Source of the DNA: Candidatus Kouleothrix ribensis
Lineage (GTDB): Bacteria > Chloroflexota > Chloroflexia > Chloroflexales > Roseiflexaceae
NCBI GenBank assembly: GCA_016722075.1
Contig: JADKGW010000001.1
Coordinates: 434,001-498,000, forward strand
Length of the DNA stretch: 64,000 nt
Direction: 5' to 3'
Of this stretch, positions 16,418 through 27,390 are shown piece by piece. The notes under the pieces were generated by a model. The model searched no databases, had not been told where the DNA came from, and saw nothing but the letters and a program-made list of their open reading frames with translations. How positions within the stretch are numbered: the first letter of the stretch is position 1; each line of letters starts with the position of its first letter. The position numbers and the translations under genes are program-made.

Positions 16418-17482
16418 CTACCCGCGTACGAGCGCCAGCTCGCAGCTGAACCCCGGCCCCAGCACTGCCAGCACGCCATACTCGCCTGGCCCAGGCGCGC
16501 CGGCCTTCAAGAAGGCATCGAGCACGAAGAAGACTGTGGCCGACGACATGTTGCCATAGTCGCGTAGCACCGCGCGGGTGTGGCTCAGGCGCTCGCGATC
16601 GATTGCCAGCGCGCTTTCGTACGCGCCAACCACCTTCGCACCGCCAGGGTGCAGCACCCAGTGGTCGATGTCGTCGATCGTTAGCTTGTGCTGTGCCAGG
16701 AACTCGGCCACATTCTCGCGCATCAGCGTCTGCACAATCTGCGGAATGCGCGACGAAAACACCACCTGCATGCCAGTGTCGACCATATCCCAGCCCATGA
16801 TCTCGGTGGTGCCCGGCCAGAGTGTGCTCTGGGTGCCGATGATCTGCAGCCCCGCATCCGGCCGCCCGGTGCTGGCCGCGTCGCCATCAACCAGCACCGC
16901 CGCAGCGCCGTCGGCAAACAGCGAGGCCGCGATCAGGTTGCGCTTCGAGCGGTCGCCCCACTGAAATGTGACGCTGCACAGCTCGACCGAGAGCAGCAGC
17001 ACGCGCTGATCGGGAAACGCGCGCGTGTACTCGTAGGCGCGCGCCAGCCCGGCCACACCGCCGGCGCAGCCCAGCCCCCAGATCGGGGTGCGGCGGGTGT
17101 GCCGGCCCATACCCAGCCGGTTGATCAGCATAGCGTCGGGGCTGGGCGCGGCCATGCCGGTGGTCGAGACCCAGATCAGGTGGTCGATCGCGTCAGCTGT
17201 GTAGCCGGCCGCGCTCAGGCAGGCGCCGGCCGCAGCCGCGCCTAGCTCGGTGGCCGCCGTGATGAACAGGTCGTTGCATTGCTTGAAGCTGCGCGGTGTT
17301 GCGAACCATTCCAGCGGAGCCGCGAAGTAGCGTGTGTCGATCTGTGCATGCCGAAACACCGACATGTAGCGGTCGATTTCGGGGAACGCCGGCGCGAAGT
17401 GCGCGCGCGCGAGATCGCGGATGCGCGCTTGTTCCAGCGCGTATGGCGGCAGCGCGGTGGCTACCGAGCGAATAACAGGCAT
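16418..17482 (-). CDS. type III polyketide synthase (chalcone/alkylpyrone synthase-like)
   Basis: This 354-residue enzyme has the thiolase fold of type III PKSs. The Cys-His-Asn catalytic triad is complete: Cys139 in GLGCAGG, His278 in VLHPGG and Asn311 in GNMSS. The sequence context (GCAGGVAGLARA, FFVLDAF) resembles the bacterial alkylresorcinol/alkylpyrone branch, which condenses fatty acyl-CoA with malonyl-CoA, more than plant chalcone synthases. No tailoring methyltransferase or oxidase lies next to it. A candidate is the SAM methyltransferase far away at 50 kb, but nothing links them. The ATG at 17482 is preceded by AAGGAGCGG. Confidence 0.85.
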   Translation of the reverse strand: MPVIRSVATALPPYALEQARIRDLARAHFAPAFPEIDRYMSVFRHAQIDTRYFAAPLEWFATPRSFKQCNDLFITAATELGAAAAGACLSAAGYTADAIDHLIWVSTTGMAAPSPDAMLINRLGMGRHTRRTPIWGLGCAGGVAGLARAYEYTRAFPDQRVLLLSVELCSVTFQWGDRSKRNLIAASLFADGAAAVLVDGDAASTGRPDAGLQIIGTQSTLWPGTTEIMGWDMVDTGMQVVFSSRIPQIVQTLMRENVAEFLAQHKLTIDDIDHWVLHPGGAKVVGAYESALAIDRERLSHTRAVLRDYGNMSSATVFFVLDAFLKAGAPGPGEYGVLAVLGPGFSCELALVRG

Positions 17483-17652
17483 GCAATACCGCTCCTTCTA
17501 GCGTGGCGATCAGGCTCCGCGACACCAAATTCGGTTGTACTGTAAGGGCAAGTCCTCAGCATAGCACGGATCGCTTCATGCACTGCCTGAATGATTGTAC
17601 GTACTCACCCGGCGCGATAGATCCCTGGGGCGCCTGGGGCTACCCAGCACGC

Positions 17653-17692
17653 CACCAGGGCACCAAGGTTACGAGATCCTGGTGCCCTGGTG
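17653..17692 (-). terminator. inverted repeat downstream of gltX
   Basis: CACCAGGGCACCAAGG (17653-17668) faces CCTGGTGCCCTGGTG (17678-17692), a long stem with one bulge. It lies between gltX and the polyketide synthase gene and could terminate gltX transcription; the T run is weak. A solitary MITE-family terminus (CACCAAATTCGG) occurs at 17523-17534 in the same gap. Confidence 0.4.
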
Positions 17693-17729
17693 CTTTGCTG
17701 AGTAGCCGCTGCTGTATTAGCGCTGTGGC

Positions 17730-19226
17730 TCAGCCGCCCAGCGTATCGCGGGCTACGGCGATCCGTGCTAGTGTACGCGCGCGCCCGAGCGCCACCAGCG
17801 TCTCGAACAGTGGCGGTGCGACGGTGCGGCCGGTCACGGCCACGCGCACTGCGCCGAACAGCTGGCCGGCCTTTAGCCCGAGCCGCTCGACTAGCGCGCG
17901 CAGCGCCGCTTCAAGCTGGTCTTCGCTCCACGTATCGAGCGTGCTCAGCTCGGCGTACACCGCCGCGAGCGCGCTGGCAGTGGCGGTCGCGTCCAGCTTC
18001 TTAGGCACCAGCAGTGCCTGGTCGGCCGGTGGTGGCTCGCTGAAGAAGAATGCCAGCAGCTCAGGCGCCTCGCTCAGCTCCTCGAGCCGCTCGTGGATCA
18101 GCGGCACCAGCTGCTCGGTATAGGCCAGCTCGCCGGCAGTGGGCGGGCTGCCGATCAGGCCGGCCTGGCTCAGGAATGGCGCGATCCGCCCGGCCAGCTC
18201 GGCCGCGCTCAGCTTGCGGATGTAGATGCCGTTCATGTCCTTGAGCTTGTCGGGGTTCCAGCGCGCCGGCGAGGCCTGCACCCGCTCGATTGTAAAGCGC
18301 TCGACCAGCTCGGCGCGCGTCATGATCTCGGTATGGTCGTCGTAGCTCCAGCCCTGCAGCGCCAGGTAGTTGAACATGGCCTCGGCCAAGTAGCCGCGCT
18401 CCCAGAAGCGGTTAGTCGATACATCATCCTTACGCTTCGAGAGCTTGCCGCGGCCGTCGTTGCGCAGGATGGGCGGCACATGCGCGAACACCGGCGGCTG
18501 CCAGCCGAAGGCGCCGTACAGCAGCACATGGTAGGGCGTGCTCGGCACCCACTCGTCGCTGCGCAGCACATGCGTAATGCCCATCAGGTGGTCGTCGACC
18601 AGGTGCGCGAAGTGGTACACCGGCATGCCGGTCGACTTGATCAGCACGATGTCTTGCAGCTCGGCGTGGTTGACGCTGATCTGGTCGCCGCCACGAACCA
18701 GGTCGCTGAAGCTGGTGCTGCCCTCGCGCGGCACCTTCAGGCGCACGGTGTAGGGACGGCCGGCTGCAGCGGCGGCACGCATCTGCTCGAGCGACCAATC
18801 GCGCTCGGGGCCACGGAAGCGGAACGACTTGACGCCGCGCGCGGTCGCGTCGGCGCGCAGCTGCTCGAGCTGATCTTCGGTGGTGAACGACATATACGCA
18901 TGCCCGGCGACGAGCAGCTGCTCGATATACTGGGCGTAGATGCCCTGCTCGCTGCGCACCGACTGCACGTACGGCCCGAACGGCCCGCCGATATCCGGCC
19001 CTTCGTCCCAGTCGATGCCGACCCAGCCTAGCGAGGCGATGATGTCGGCGGCTGCACCCTCGACATAGCGCTTCTCGTCGGTGTCTTCCAGCCGCAGGAT
19101 GAACTGGCCGCCGTAGTGCCGGGCGAACAGCCAGTTGAACAGGGCGGTGCGTACGCCGCCAATGTGGAGGAAGCCGGTTGGGCTGGGCGCGAAGCGCACG
19201 CGTACCGGCGCAACAATCTCTGCCAT
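17730..19226 (-). CDS. gltX: glutamyl-tRNA synthetase
   Basis: This 498-residue class I aminoacyl-tRNA synthetase charges tRNA-Glu (or a non-discriminating form also tRNA-Gln). The HIGH signature appears as PTGFLHIGG near residue 20 and KMSKS as GKLSKRKDD near 255. The LEDTDEKRY block and the C-terminal anticodon-binding helices complete a normal length. The ATG at 19226 has an AAGGAGA ribosome binding site and a TATAAT further up. A longer in-frame extension to 19565 runs through palindromic intergenic DNA and is not part of the gene. Confidence 0.96.
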   Translation of the reverse strand: MAEIVAPVRVRFAPSPTGFLHIGGVRTALFNWLFARHYGGQFILRLEDTDEKRYVEGAAADIIASLGWVGIDWDEGPDIGGPFGPYVQSVRSEQGIYAQYIEQLLVAGHAYMSFTTEDQLEQLRADATARGVKSFRFRGPERDWSLEQMRAAAAAGRPYTVRLKVPREGSTSFSDLVRGGDQISVNHAELQDIVLIKSTGMPVYHFAHLVDDHLMGITHVLRSDEWVPSTPYHVLLYGAFGWQPPVFAHVPPILRNDGRGKLSKRKDDVSTNRFWERGYLAEAMFNYLALQGWSYDDHTEIMTRAELVERFTIERVQASPARWNPDKLKDMNGIYIRKLSAAELAGRIAPFLSQAGLIGSPPTAGELAYTEQLVPLIHERLEELSEAPELLAFFFSEPPPADQALLVPKKLDATATASALAAVYAELSTLDTWSEDQLEAALRALVERLGLKAGQLFGAVRVAVTGRTVAPPLFETLVALGRARTLARIAVARDTLGG

Positions 19227-19724
19227 ACGATCTCCTTTGCTGTGGCCAGCGCTATTATACGCCATACGGGCAGGCGCATATTCTGGCGGGCGCATGCACA
19301 CGCCAGCTGGCCCCTCCGCTCCCAGCGTCTTTCGGGGGTAGGGTTGTAGTATGCTGCATCGGGATGCGGGATATGCCCTCACCCCCATGCTCCCTCTCCC
19401 AATGTTGGGAGCGGGGGGTATCCTATGATCGTTCCAATGCGGCGGCAAGGCCGCCGCATTGGAACGCCAAATTCCGGCCCCCTCCCTGGCAGAAGAGGGG
19501 GTACGGGGGAGGGGTACCCATGTAGCCCAGCATGCTGAGCGAAACCCCGCCACCTGAACGGGCATGGGGTGAGGGCCGCTGGCGCCCTGATGCGGCAGCG
19601 TAAAAAAACCCCGCCCCTGAAAAGAGGCAGGGCGTGAGGTGTAGATATCGCATCACCGTGCGGAATACGAAAAAACCACTGTTGCCGAGGCAGCTGCCGC
19701 GAGGCGCCCAACCGGGCGAGCAGC
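19227..19724. other. 498-bp intergenic region rich in palindromes
   Basis: No gene is supported. It contains the gltX promoter side, a perfect 16-bp stem at 19431-19465 (GTTCCAATGCGGCGGC with loop AAG), and CCCTCTCCC/GGGAG and CCCGCCCCT/AGGCAGGGC inverted motifs at 19390-19415 and 19607-19635. These look like dispersed extragenic palindromes and could also end the gmhA transcript. Confidence 0.5.
19254..19259 (-). promoter_or_regulatory. -10 box (TATAAT) of gltX
   Basis: A perfect TATAAT on the minus strand lies 28 bp before the gltX ATG. No convincing -35 box was found. Confidence 0.45.
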
Positions 19725-20288
19725 CTAGACCATGGCCACCTCAACCACCTCGCAGATATAGTGCAATACCTGCAGATGTGCCTCCTGGATGCGCGCGGTG
19801 TCGGTGGCCGGCACCACCAGCGCCAGGTCGGCCAGCGTGCGCGCGGCGCCGCCATCTTTGCCCAGTAGCGCGATGCTGCCCACGCCGCGCGCGCGCGCGG
19901 CGCGTAGCGCCGCAATGATGTTCGGCGAGTTGCCGCTGGTGCTGAAGCACACCAGCAGGTCGCCTGGCCGGCCTAGCCCCTCGACCTGGCGCGCGAACAC
20001 GGCCTCGTAGCCAAAGTCGTTGGCGATGCAGGTTAGCGCCGCCGAGTCGGCGGTGAGCGCGACGGCCGGCAACGCGCGGCGGTTGCCGCGGTAGCGGCCG
20101 ATCAGTTCTTCGGCCAGGTGCTGCGCGTCGGTGGCGCTGCCGCCGTTGCCGCAGGTCAGCAGCATGTGCCCGCTCAGCACAGTGTCGCGTATGCGCGCGG
20201 CGATCGCCTCGATCTGCGCGGCCTGGTGGCCAAGCGCGCCCAGCACGCTCAGGCTGGCGTCGAGCTGGGCCTGAAAAGAGGGGGGCAT
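19725..20288 (-). CDS. gmhA: phosphoheptose isomerase, SIS domain (GmhA-like)
   Basis: This 187-residue single SIS-domain protein is of the GmhA type, which converts sedoheptulose 7-phosphate to D-glycero-manno-heptose 7-phosphate. Recognisable blocks are LLTCGNGGSATDAQHLAEELIGRY (given here only in part as CGNGGSATDAQH), ADSAALTCIANDFGYE and FSTSGNSPNI. A GmhA product usually feeds LPS or S-layer glycan heptose; this organism probably makes a glycoprotein or glycolipid instead. AAAGGAACC precedes the ATG. The upstream zinc-finger gene ends 12 bp before, so the two are likely co-transcribed. Confidence 0.88.
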   Translation of the reverse strand: MPPSFQAQLDASLSVLGALGHQAAQIEAIAARIRDTVLSGHMLLTCGNGGSATDAQHLAEELIGRYRGNRRALPAVALTADSAALTCIANDFGYEAVFARQVEGLGRPGDLLVCFSTSGNSPNIIAALRAARARGVGSIALLGKDGGAARTLADLALVVPATDTARIQEAHLQVLHYICEVVEVAMV

Positions 20289-20300
20289 AGCCAGGTTCCT

Positions 20301-21059
20301 TTAGCCATTCGCGGGCGCTGAGGTCAGTTCAAGCTCGAGATCAGGGCCGGTGGCGCCGAGCAGCAGCTCAAATGGCACATCGGGTAGGCGCGCACGGCCA
20401 TGCGCGTCGAGCTGCGCGCTGAATTGCTGGCGACCCAGCCTGGCCACCAGTGTGCCGGCCGGCGGTGGCGCCAGCTCGGCGATCAGGCAACACATGTCGT
20501 CGTCCTGGCGCTGCACGCTCAACGTCAGCAGGTGCGCGCCCAACGCCTCATCGACCACCAGCACCATGGGCGGGCCGCCGGCACCGCGCCGCGCACCCAG
20601 CACGATCGGCGTATCGGAGAGCGCGCGATACAGAAAGGTATGTGGCAGCCGCGCATATGCCGGCCGGTGTGCGTGCGGCTGCGTGCCCGGCAGCGGCAGC
20701 ATGCGATCATCGTCGGCCATGCGCAGCAGCGCGTGCGTGCCGGCGTATGTCTCAGCGCACTCGGCGCATGTCCACAGGTGCCACCAAACCTGCGGGAAAT
20801 GCCGGATGGCCGACGGCTGGCCTAGCGCGGTCTCGTGATCGATGAATGTGGCCAGATCGAGCTGGCACTCGGTACAGCGAATTCGCGGCGGCGCGATACG
20901 TAGCCCCAATGCATCGGCCATGAGTATGGCGAGCGTGCCGCGACACAGCCGGCAGTCGGCAATGTGCGCACACATGTCGGGGTCGGGTAGTGCCGGTTGT
21001 TGCGCCGTGAAGGCTTGTTGGAGCCAGTACTGTACGTTCGCGCACTGAAAATCGCTCAT
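20301..21059 (-). CDS. zinc-finger-like protein with C-terminal beta domain, function unknown
   Basis: This 252-residue protein has an N-terminal half carrying Cys/His clusters like those of anti-sigma-factor zinc fingers: CAHIADCRLC (about 29-38), CTECQLD (about 61) and a WHLWTCAEC block (about 92-100). The C-terminal ~120 residues look beta-rich, with strand-like VVDEALGAHLLTL and a final FELLL...LELELTSA. No transmembrane helix is seen, so it is not a classical membrane anti-sigma factor. The ATG at 21059 has AAGGAT upstream; an extension to 21188 is unsupported. It lies between an NB-ARC/TPR regulator (upstream, same strand) and gmhA. I do not recognise a named family. Confidence 0.6.
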   Translation of the reverse strand: MSDFQCANVQYWLQQAFTAQQPALPDPDMCAHIADCRLCRGTLAILMADALGLRIAPPRIRCTECQLDLATFIDHETALGQPSAIRHFPQVWWHLWTCAECAETYAGTHALLRMADDDRMLPLPGTQPHAHRPAYARLPHTFLYRALSDTPIVLGARRGAGGPPMVLVVDEALGAHLLTLSVQRQDDDMCCLIAELAPPPAGTLVARLGRQQFSAQLDAHGRARLPDVPFELLLGATGPDLELELTSAPANG

Positions 21060-21290
21060 TGGTTGATCCTTAGCGCCATTGAGACATATGTGTAGGATTT
21101 TCGCTGCTGGCGGCGTACGCCTGCGGCAACGCGGTGCGAGCTGTGTATTGGTGTGCGGGTTGCCACGCAGCGCGGTAACCCCGCACATAACCGAGCAGCC
21201 GCAGGCAACAATCCGTGCAAGCGAAAGCCCAATCTGTTAACTGTATAGATATAACGTATGTCGCCGTGTTTTTAGTATCACCCATTTGTC

Positions 21291-23582
21291 CTATTCGGCA
21301 CAATTCGCAAGCGCTACGCGTGCATCATCGAGCTCGCGGCGCATGCCCAGCCGCTCGAAGAGATCGATCGCGCCGGCGAGATCGGCCCGCGCGCCGGCAT
21401 GGTCGCCACGCAGCTGCCGTAGCTGTGCCGATAACCGGTACAGCTCGCCCAGGCGTCGGCGGTCGCGAAACTGTTCGGCGCCGGCGCGGCACTCGGCCAG
21501 CGCGCGCTCGGCCGCTACCAGGTCGCCATGCGCCAGATCGAGGGTCGCCAGCTTGAGCGTATTGCCCAGCACCGAGCGCGTGTCGCCGATCGCGCGCGCC
21601 TCGTCGAGTGATGCCTGGAACAGCTCGCGGGCCTGGGCCAGGTCGCCGCGCAGGTAGCAGCAAGTGGCGAGCCAGCGCAGGTTGACCACATACCGCTGGC
21701 GTTCGAGCGTGGCCGACAGGCCGAGCAGATCGCGCCAGATCTGCTCAGCGCGCGCCAGATCGCCGTGCGCGCGCGCGTGCAGCGCCAGGGCATGCTGGAG
21801 GTCGAAGGCCGCGTCGCCGGAAAGCTCGGGGTGCTGAGCCAACTCGGCCAGGCGCTGCACCAGCTGGTCGGCCTCGTGGAGCGCACCCTGCTTGCTGCGG
21901 ATCTCGGCGTGGTAAGCCAGCCCGAGCGCTTGATTGCTGATGTCGCCGATCCGGCCGGCCGCTTCGGCGCGGATCATGTTGATCGCCAGCCGATCGTCCC
22001 ACATGCCGCGCACATTATAGTAGTAACGCACGCCTTCGATCAACTCGATCGTGGCGCCGTACTGCTGGTGCTCGAACGCCCATTCGATCGCGCTGTACAT
22101 GGTTTCGTGCTCGGCGTCGAGCCGGTCGAGGCGTGGTAGATCATACCAGCAGAAGCCGACCTGCGCGGCGAGCTGGCGGTACCAGTCGATCCAGCGCACA
22201 CGCGCGGCCTGCTCATAGGCCGGCTGCTCGGCCAGGCGCGCCTCGGCGAACGCCAGCGCCAGCGGGTGCTGGGCGAAGCGCGGCGGCTGGTTGAGCTGCG
22301 TTGGCACCACATCGATCAGCGCCAGGTCGGTCAGCCGCTCGATCGCGCGCTCGTAGGCCGGCCCATACACGCCGGCGGTGGCGCTGAGCGCCTCGGCGGC
22401 GGCAGGTGTGGTGAACAGTGTCAGCGCCAGCAGGAGATCGCGCGCCGGCTGATCGAGCAGCGCCCAGGCCCGCGCGAATAGATCGTTGAACAGCGCGCCA
22501 CGTGCGGCCCCAAGATCGGCCAGCGCCTGGTCGAGCGAGCGATGCTCGTACTTGACCAGGCCGAGCGTGATCTCGATCGCCTTGGGGTTGCCGCCGGTGG
22601 CGGCGATCAGAGGCGTCAGCAGATCGGGATTGCCGATCGTGCCGAGCTTGAGCATACGCAGGCGATTGTCGATTAGCGCGCGCGCCTCGGCATCGGTCAT
22701 GCCGTGCAGGTCGATCGGCCAGCTGCTGCGGAACTCGCGCCGATACTCGCGTGTGGTGATCAGCGCCTTGCTCGGCTCGGGCAAGCGCAGCAGCCAGTCG
22801 AGCAGCGCGCCGTCGGTGATCGTCTCGAAATTGTCGACCACCACCAGCACGCGCTGGCGGCGCAGCAGCAGCTCGGCCTCGAAGCGTTTTTCGTCGTGCG
22901 CGAGCTGCGTGATCCCAGGGTAATCGAGCGTGCGCGCGATCGTGTCGAGCACGCTGCTGAGATTGGTCGTGCCGGGCCGATCTTTATCGCTGACCCACAC
23001 GACTGCGTCGAACAGTGGCAGATCCGGTAGCTCGGGCGCGGCCACCGCGCGGGCCAGATCGTGCTGCGTCGCGGCGGTATCGGCGCGTAGGCAGCGCTCG
23101 GCCACTTCGCGCGCCAGGCTGGTCTTGCCCATGCCGCCCAGGCTGGCAATCAGGATCACCGCCGAGCGCTGGCGCAGCCCGTCGAGCAGATCATCGTAGG
23201 CCCGGCGCCGCATAACGAAGCTGGTATAGGTTGGTGCGGGCAGGTTCTGGTACACGCGCGGGGGTAGCGTGCGCGGCGCGGCTGCCGGGCAGAGTTGCTC
23301 GAGCAGTGCCATGGCCTGCGGGTAGCGCGCCGCCGCCAGGAACGCCTCGAGCCACTCGCGGTTCAGGTGGCCACGGCGCACACACGCATCGGCCAGGAGC
23401 CGCACGGCGCGCGGATCGGGCGGCAGGTGGCCGGCCTTGTAGCGCTGGATGGTGTGGCCAGCGACGCCGATCTGCTGGCCGAGCTGATCTTCAATTGCCG
23501 GGGCCGTGCGGCCCTCACAGTTGGCGATGCTGCCAATACCGGCTTTCAGCAGGCGGCCAAACAGATCGCTGCGAGTCGTCAT
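21291..23582 (-). CDS. STAND-type NB-ARC ATPase regulator with TPR repeats
   Basis: This 763-residue signal-transduction ATPase begins with a helical, HTH-like region (about 1-90, containing IGVAGHTIQRYKAGHLPP, typical of XRE-like DNA binding). An NB-ARC module follows: Walker A SLGGMGKTSLA (about 145-155), Walker B RVLVVVDNFETI (about 250) and a winged-helix part. The C-terminal third (about 480-763) is a run of TPR repeats (for example LARAEQIWRDLLGL). Such proteins are ligand-triggered switches in transcription or bacterial immunity. A weak promoter is possible: TTCGGC (23745-23750) and TAGAAT (23721-23726), minus strand. The ligand and target are unknown. Confidence 0.82.
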   Translation of the reverse strand: MTTRSDLFGRLLKAGIGSIANCEGRTAPAIEDQLGQQIGVAGHTIQRYKAGHLPPDPRAVRLLADACVRRGHLNREWLEAFLAAARYPQAMALLEQLCPAAAPRTLPPRVYQNLPAPTYTSFVMRRRAYDDLLDGLRQRSAVILIASLGGMGKTSLAREVAERCLRADTAATQHDLARAVAAPELPDLPLFDAVVWVSDKDRPGTTNLSSVLDTIARTLDYPGITQLAHDEKRFEAELLLRRQRVLVVVDNFETITDGALLDWLLRLPEPSKALITTREYRREFRSSWPIDLHGMTDAEARALIDNRLRMLKLGTIGNPDLLTPLIAATGGNPKAIEITLGLVKYEHRSLDQALADLGAARGALFNDLFARAWALLDQPARDLLLALTLFTTPAAAEALSATAGVYGPAYERAIERLTDLALIDVVPTQLNQPPRFAQHPLALAFAEARLAEQPAYEQAARVRWIDWYRQLAAQVGFCWYDLPRLDRLDAEHETMYSAIEWAFEHQQYGATIELIEGVRYYYNVRGMWDDRLAINMIRAEAAGRIGDISNQALGLAYHAEIRSKQGALHEADQLVQRLAELAQHPELSGDAAFDLQHALALHARAHGDLARAEQIWRDLLGLSATLERQRYVVNLRWLATCCYLRGDLAQARELFQASLDEARAIGDTRSVLGNTLKLATLDLAHGDLVAAERALAECRAGAEQFRDRRRLGELYRLSAQLRQLRGDHAGARADLAGAIDLFERLGMRRELDDARVALANCAE

Positions 23583-23821
23583 AGCGGTGCCCTTGCTGGC
23601 GCAGCAGCGCGCTGATCGCTGCCAACATGCGACATAAGCAGAGCAGTTGCGGTAGAGACGATGCGTCTGTATGGGTGATCGCCGGGTATATATGCGTAAG
23701 CGTGCAGTGAGAATGGCGCTATTCTAACACTATTTGGGCATATTGCCGAATTTGGCCGGGTTTATGCCCAGGCCGCCGTATGCGGCGCGCGCCGTGTTTC
23801 GTGCGTACCCAATGGCGTGGG

Positions 23822-25477
<1,656 letters not shown>

Positions 25478-25609
25478 AGCAGGCCCCTGGTTCACCGCCT
25501 ACAAATGGGTCTGTATCATACCACACGTACCAAGAGGTTGCGTCGCTGTGCAGCACCCAGAGATGATCGGCAGATGACAGATGTTGCTGCCCTTTTGCTC
25601 GCGTGTACA

Positions 25610-27139
25610 TTACCGTGCGGCCCGCGTGAAGTAGATCGTCTGCGCGTCGTGGTAGCGCTCGGCCCAGCCTGCATCGGCGCGTAGTACGTCGATCAGCGGC
25701 TGCTGCTGCTTGATGTTCAGCAGGAAGCCGTCGATCGCGTACTTGCTAATCAGCTTCTCGACATGCACGCCCTGGCCAAGCTCGATATAGTCGTGCCATT
25801 GCTCGAATGGGTACAGCTCGATCCGCGTGTCGACGAACACCGGCTGTTCGGGCGCAGCCCAGATCAGGTACGAGCCGTAGGCCTCGGTGTGAAACAGGCG
25901 CTGGGGCCGATCGGGCTGGGCGCGCAGGAACGCAACCGCGGCCACCGGTGTGTCTTCGGCCACCAGCGCGCCCACCGCTGGCGGCAGGCCGAGCGTGGGC
26001 TTGACCCACGGCAGCGCCAGGATCACCAGCAGCGCGAGCATGCCGATCAGCAGGCCGTTGAGCAGCGGCTTGCCGGCGCTGCTGCGCGCGGGCTGCGGCG
26101 TGCCGAGCAGGCTGCCGGCCTGTACGATCAGCAGCGGCGTGGCAACCATGCCGAACCACACGACATTGCGGCTGGCGCCGAGCGCCAGCCACAGGAACGC
26201 GCCAACCAACAGCATATCGGCCAGGTCGGGCCGCTGGCGCGCGTAGGCCAGCACCGCGCCGCAGAGCATGAGAAACAAGAAGAAGATCTTGCCCTCGAGA
26301 TCGCGCACGGTCGGCGGCGCCCACTCGGTCACCAGCGTCGTGACGGCGTTGCTGCCGAGCAGGTTGCGCACGTAGCCCAGCACCTCGAGGCCGCGCGGGT
26401 TCAGCAGCATGGCTGCGGCAGTCAGCGCGCCCCACAGCGCCAGCGAGCCGAGTGCCGAGAAGCGCGTGGCCGCGCCGGTGGGCGCTGGTGGGCGCTGGGC
26501 GCGCGTAAGCGCCATGCCCACGAACGTAAGCCCGATCAGCGCCAGGCCGAGCACGAAGCTGCCGTGGATATTGACCCACAGCACCATGAGCGGCGGCAGC
26601 AGCCAGAGCCGGCGGCTGCGGCCGAGCCGATACTCGCTGAGGATGCTCAGGAATGCAGCGAAGAGCGGCAGCGCATAGCTCTGCGGGCGCACGATCCAGT
26701 TCGTGAACGAGAGCGGCAGCGTCACGAGCATCAGCAGCGCCACACTAAGCCGCAGCCGGCCCGAGCGCGCGATGCACAGCCGCAGCAGCAGCCCGTACGC
26801 CAGCGCAATCACCAGCGACTGCACCACCAGAATCAGCGGCACGCCGCCGGCCTGGTGCAGCATATACATCAGCAGCTGGGCCAGCCAGCCCTGGTTGAAG
26901 AACGGCTGGCCGAAGCGAGTGTACGAGAAGCCGTCGATGGTTGGGATGGCGCCGCTGCTGGCGATGATCCGGCCGGTGGCCAGGTGCCACCAGAAATCAT
27001 TGGGCGGGATGGGCGTGAGCAGTGGGCGCAGCGCGATCAGCAGCAGCGCAACTGCCAGCCAGACATGATCGAGCGTGAGGGTGAAGCGCGCGACACGGCG
27101 CGCCGGTTGGGTTGTCGGGCCTGGTGGCGTGGTAAGCAT
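25610..27139 (-). CDS. polytopic membrane protein, GT-C-like
   Basis: This 509-residue integral membrane protein has roughly 10-12 hydrophobic helices. The first loop contains PPNDFWWHLATGRII followed by GFSYTRFG and NQGWLAQL. This is the acidic-plus-aromatic first-loop pattern seen in GT-C-fold proteins related to protein-O-mannosyl and arabinosyl transferases and in many uncharacterised bacterial relatives. A soluble C-terminal portion ends in a beta-rich segment with VFVDTRIELYPFEQW. A lipid-linked sugar transferase role is plausible but not shown. The gene is monocistronic on the minus strand and diverges from the crtP-like gene. Confidence 0.65.
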   Translation of the reverse strand: MLTTPPGPTTQPARRVARFTLTLDHVWLAVALLLIALRPLLTPIPPNDFWWHLATGRIIASSGAIPTIDGFSYTRFGQPFFNQGWLAQLLMYMLHQAGGVPLILVVQSLVIALAYGLLLRLCIARSGRLRLSVALLMLVTLPLSFTNWIVRPQSYALPLFAAFLSILSEYRLGRSRRLWLLPPLMVLWVNIHGSFVLGLALIGLTFVGMALTRAQRPPAPTGAATRFSALGSLALWGALTAAAMLLNPRGLEVLGYVRNLLGSNAVTTLVTEWAPPTVRDLEGKIFFLFLMLCGAVLAYARQRPDLADMLLVGAFLWLALGASRNVVWFGMVATPLLIVQAGSLLGTPQPARSSAGKPLLNGLLIGMLALLVILALPWVKPTLGLPPAVGALVAEDTPVAAVAFLRAQPDRPQRLFHTEAYGSYLIWAAPEQPVFVDTRIELYPFEQWHDYIELGQGVHVEKLISKYAIDGFLLNIKQQQPLIDVLRADAGWAERYHDAQTIYFTRAAR

Positions 27140-27253
27140 GCACTCGTCGGTGGTAGGGCCGGTGTGCGATCAGGCTGCTGTGGGCAGTGTCAATATTCTA
27201 GCAGTATAGCACACTGATGCTTGCGATACGGCGGCGAGATGTACACGGAGTGG

Positions 27254-27259
27254 TATAAT
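27254..27259 (+). promoter_or_regulatory. -10 box (TATAAT) upstream of the crtP-like gene
   Basis: A perfect TATAAT sits 131 bp before the ATG with no clear -35 box, so the leader would be about 125 nt. Confidence 0.4.
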
Positions 27260-27390
27260 AGCCCCTGCTCATGCGATAGCGCAACCCAGGCCATCCAGGC
27301 GCCGTGCCTGTGCGTATGCTCACAAGCACCCGCTAAGAATCTGGCGGTGCATGCTTGTTTTCGTCGGTCAGCCAGAAGTGAGGAAGCCGC

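Noticed and set aside
19227..19565. 113-residue N-terminal extension of gltX
   Set aside because: It translates palindromic intergenic DNA and the gltX promoter; MAEIVAPVRVRFAPSPTG is the family start.
25763..27217. 484-residue plus-strand frame rich in Gln, His and Arg
   Set aside because: It is fully antisense to the polytopic membrane protein gene, whose hydrophobic helices and start are clear; such Q/H/R-rich frames are typical antisense products in this GC-rich code.
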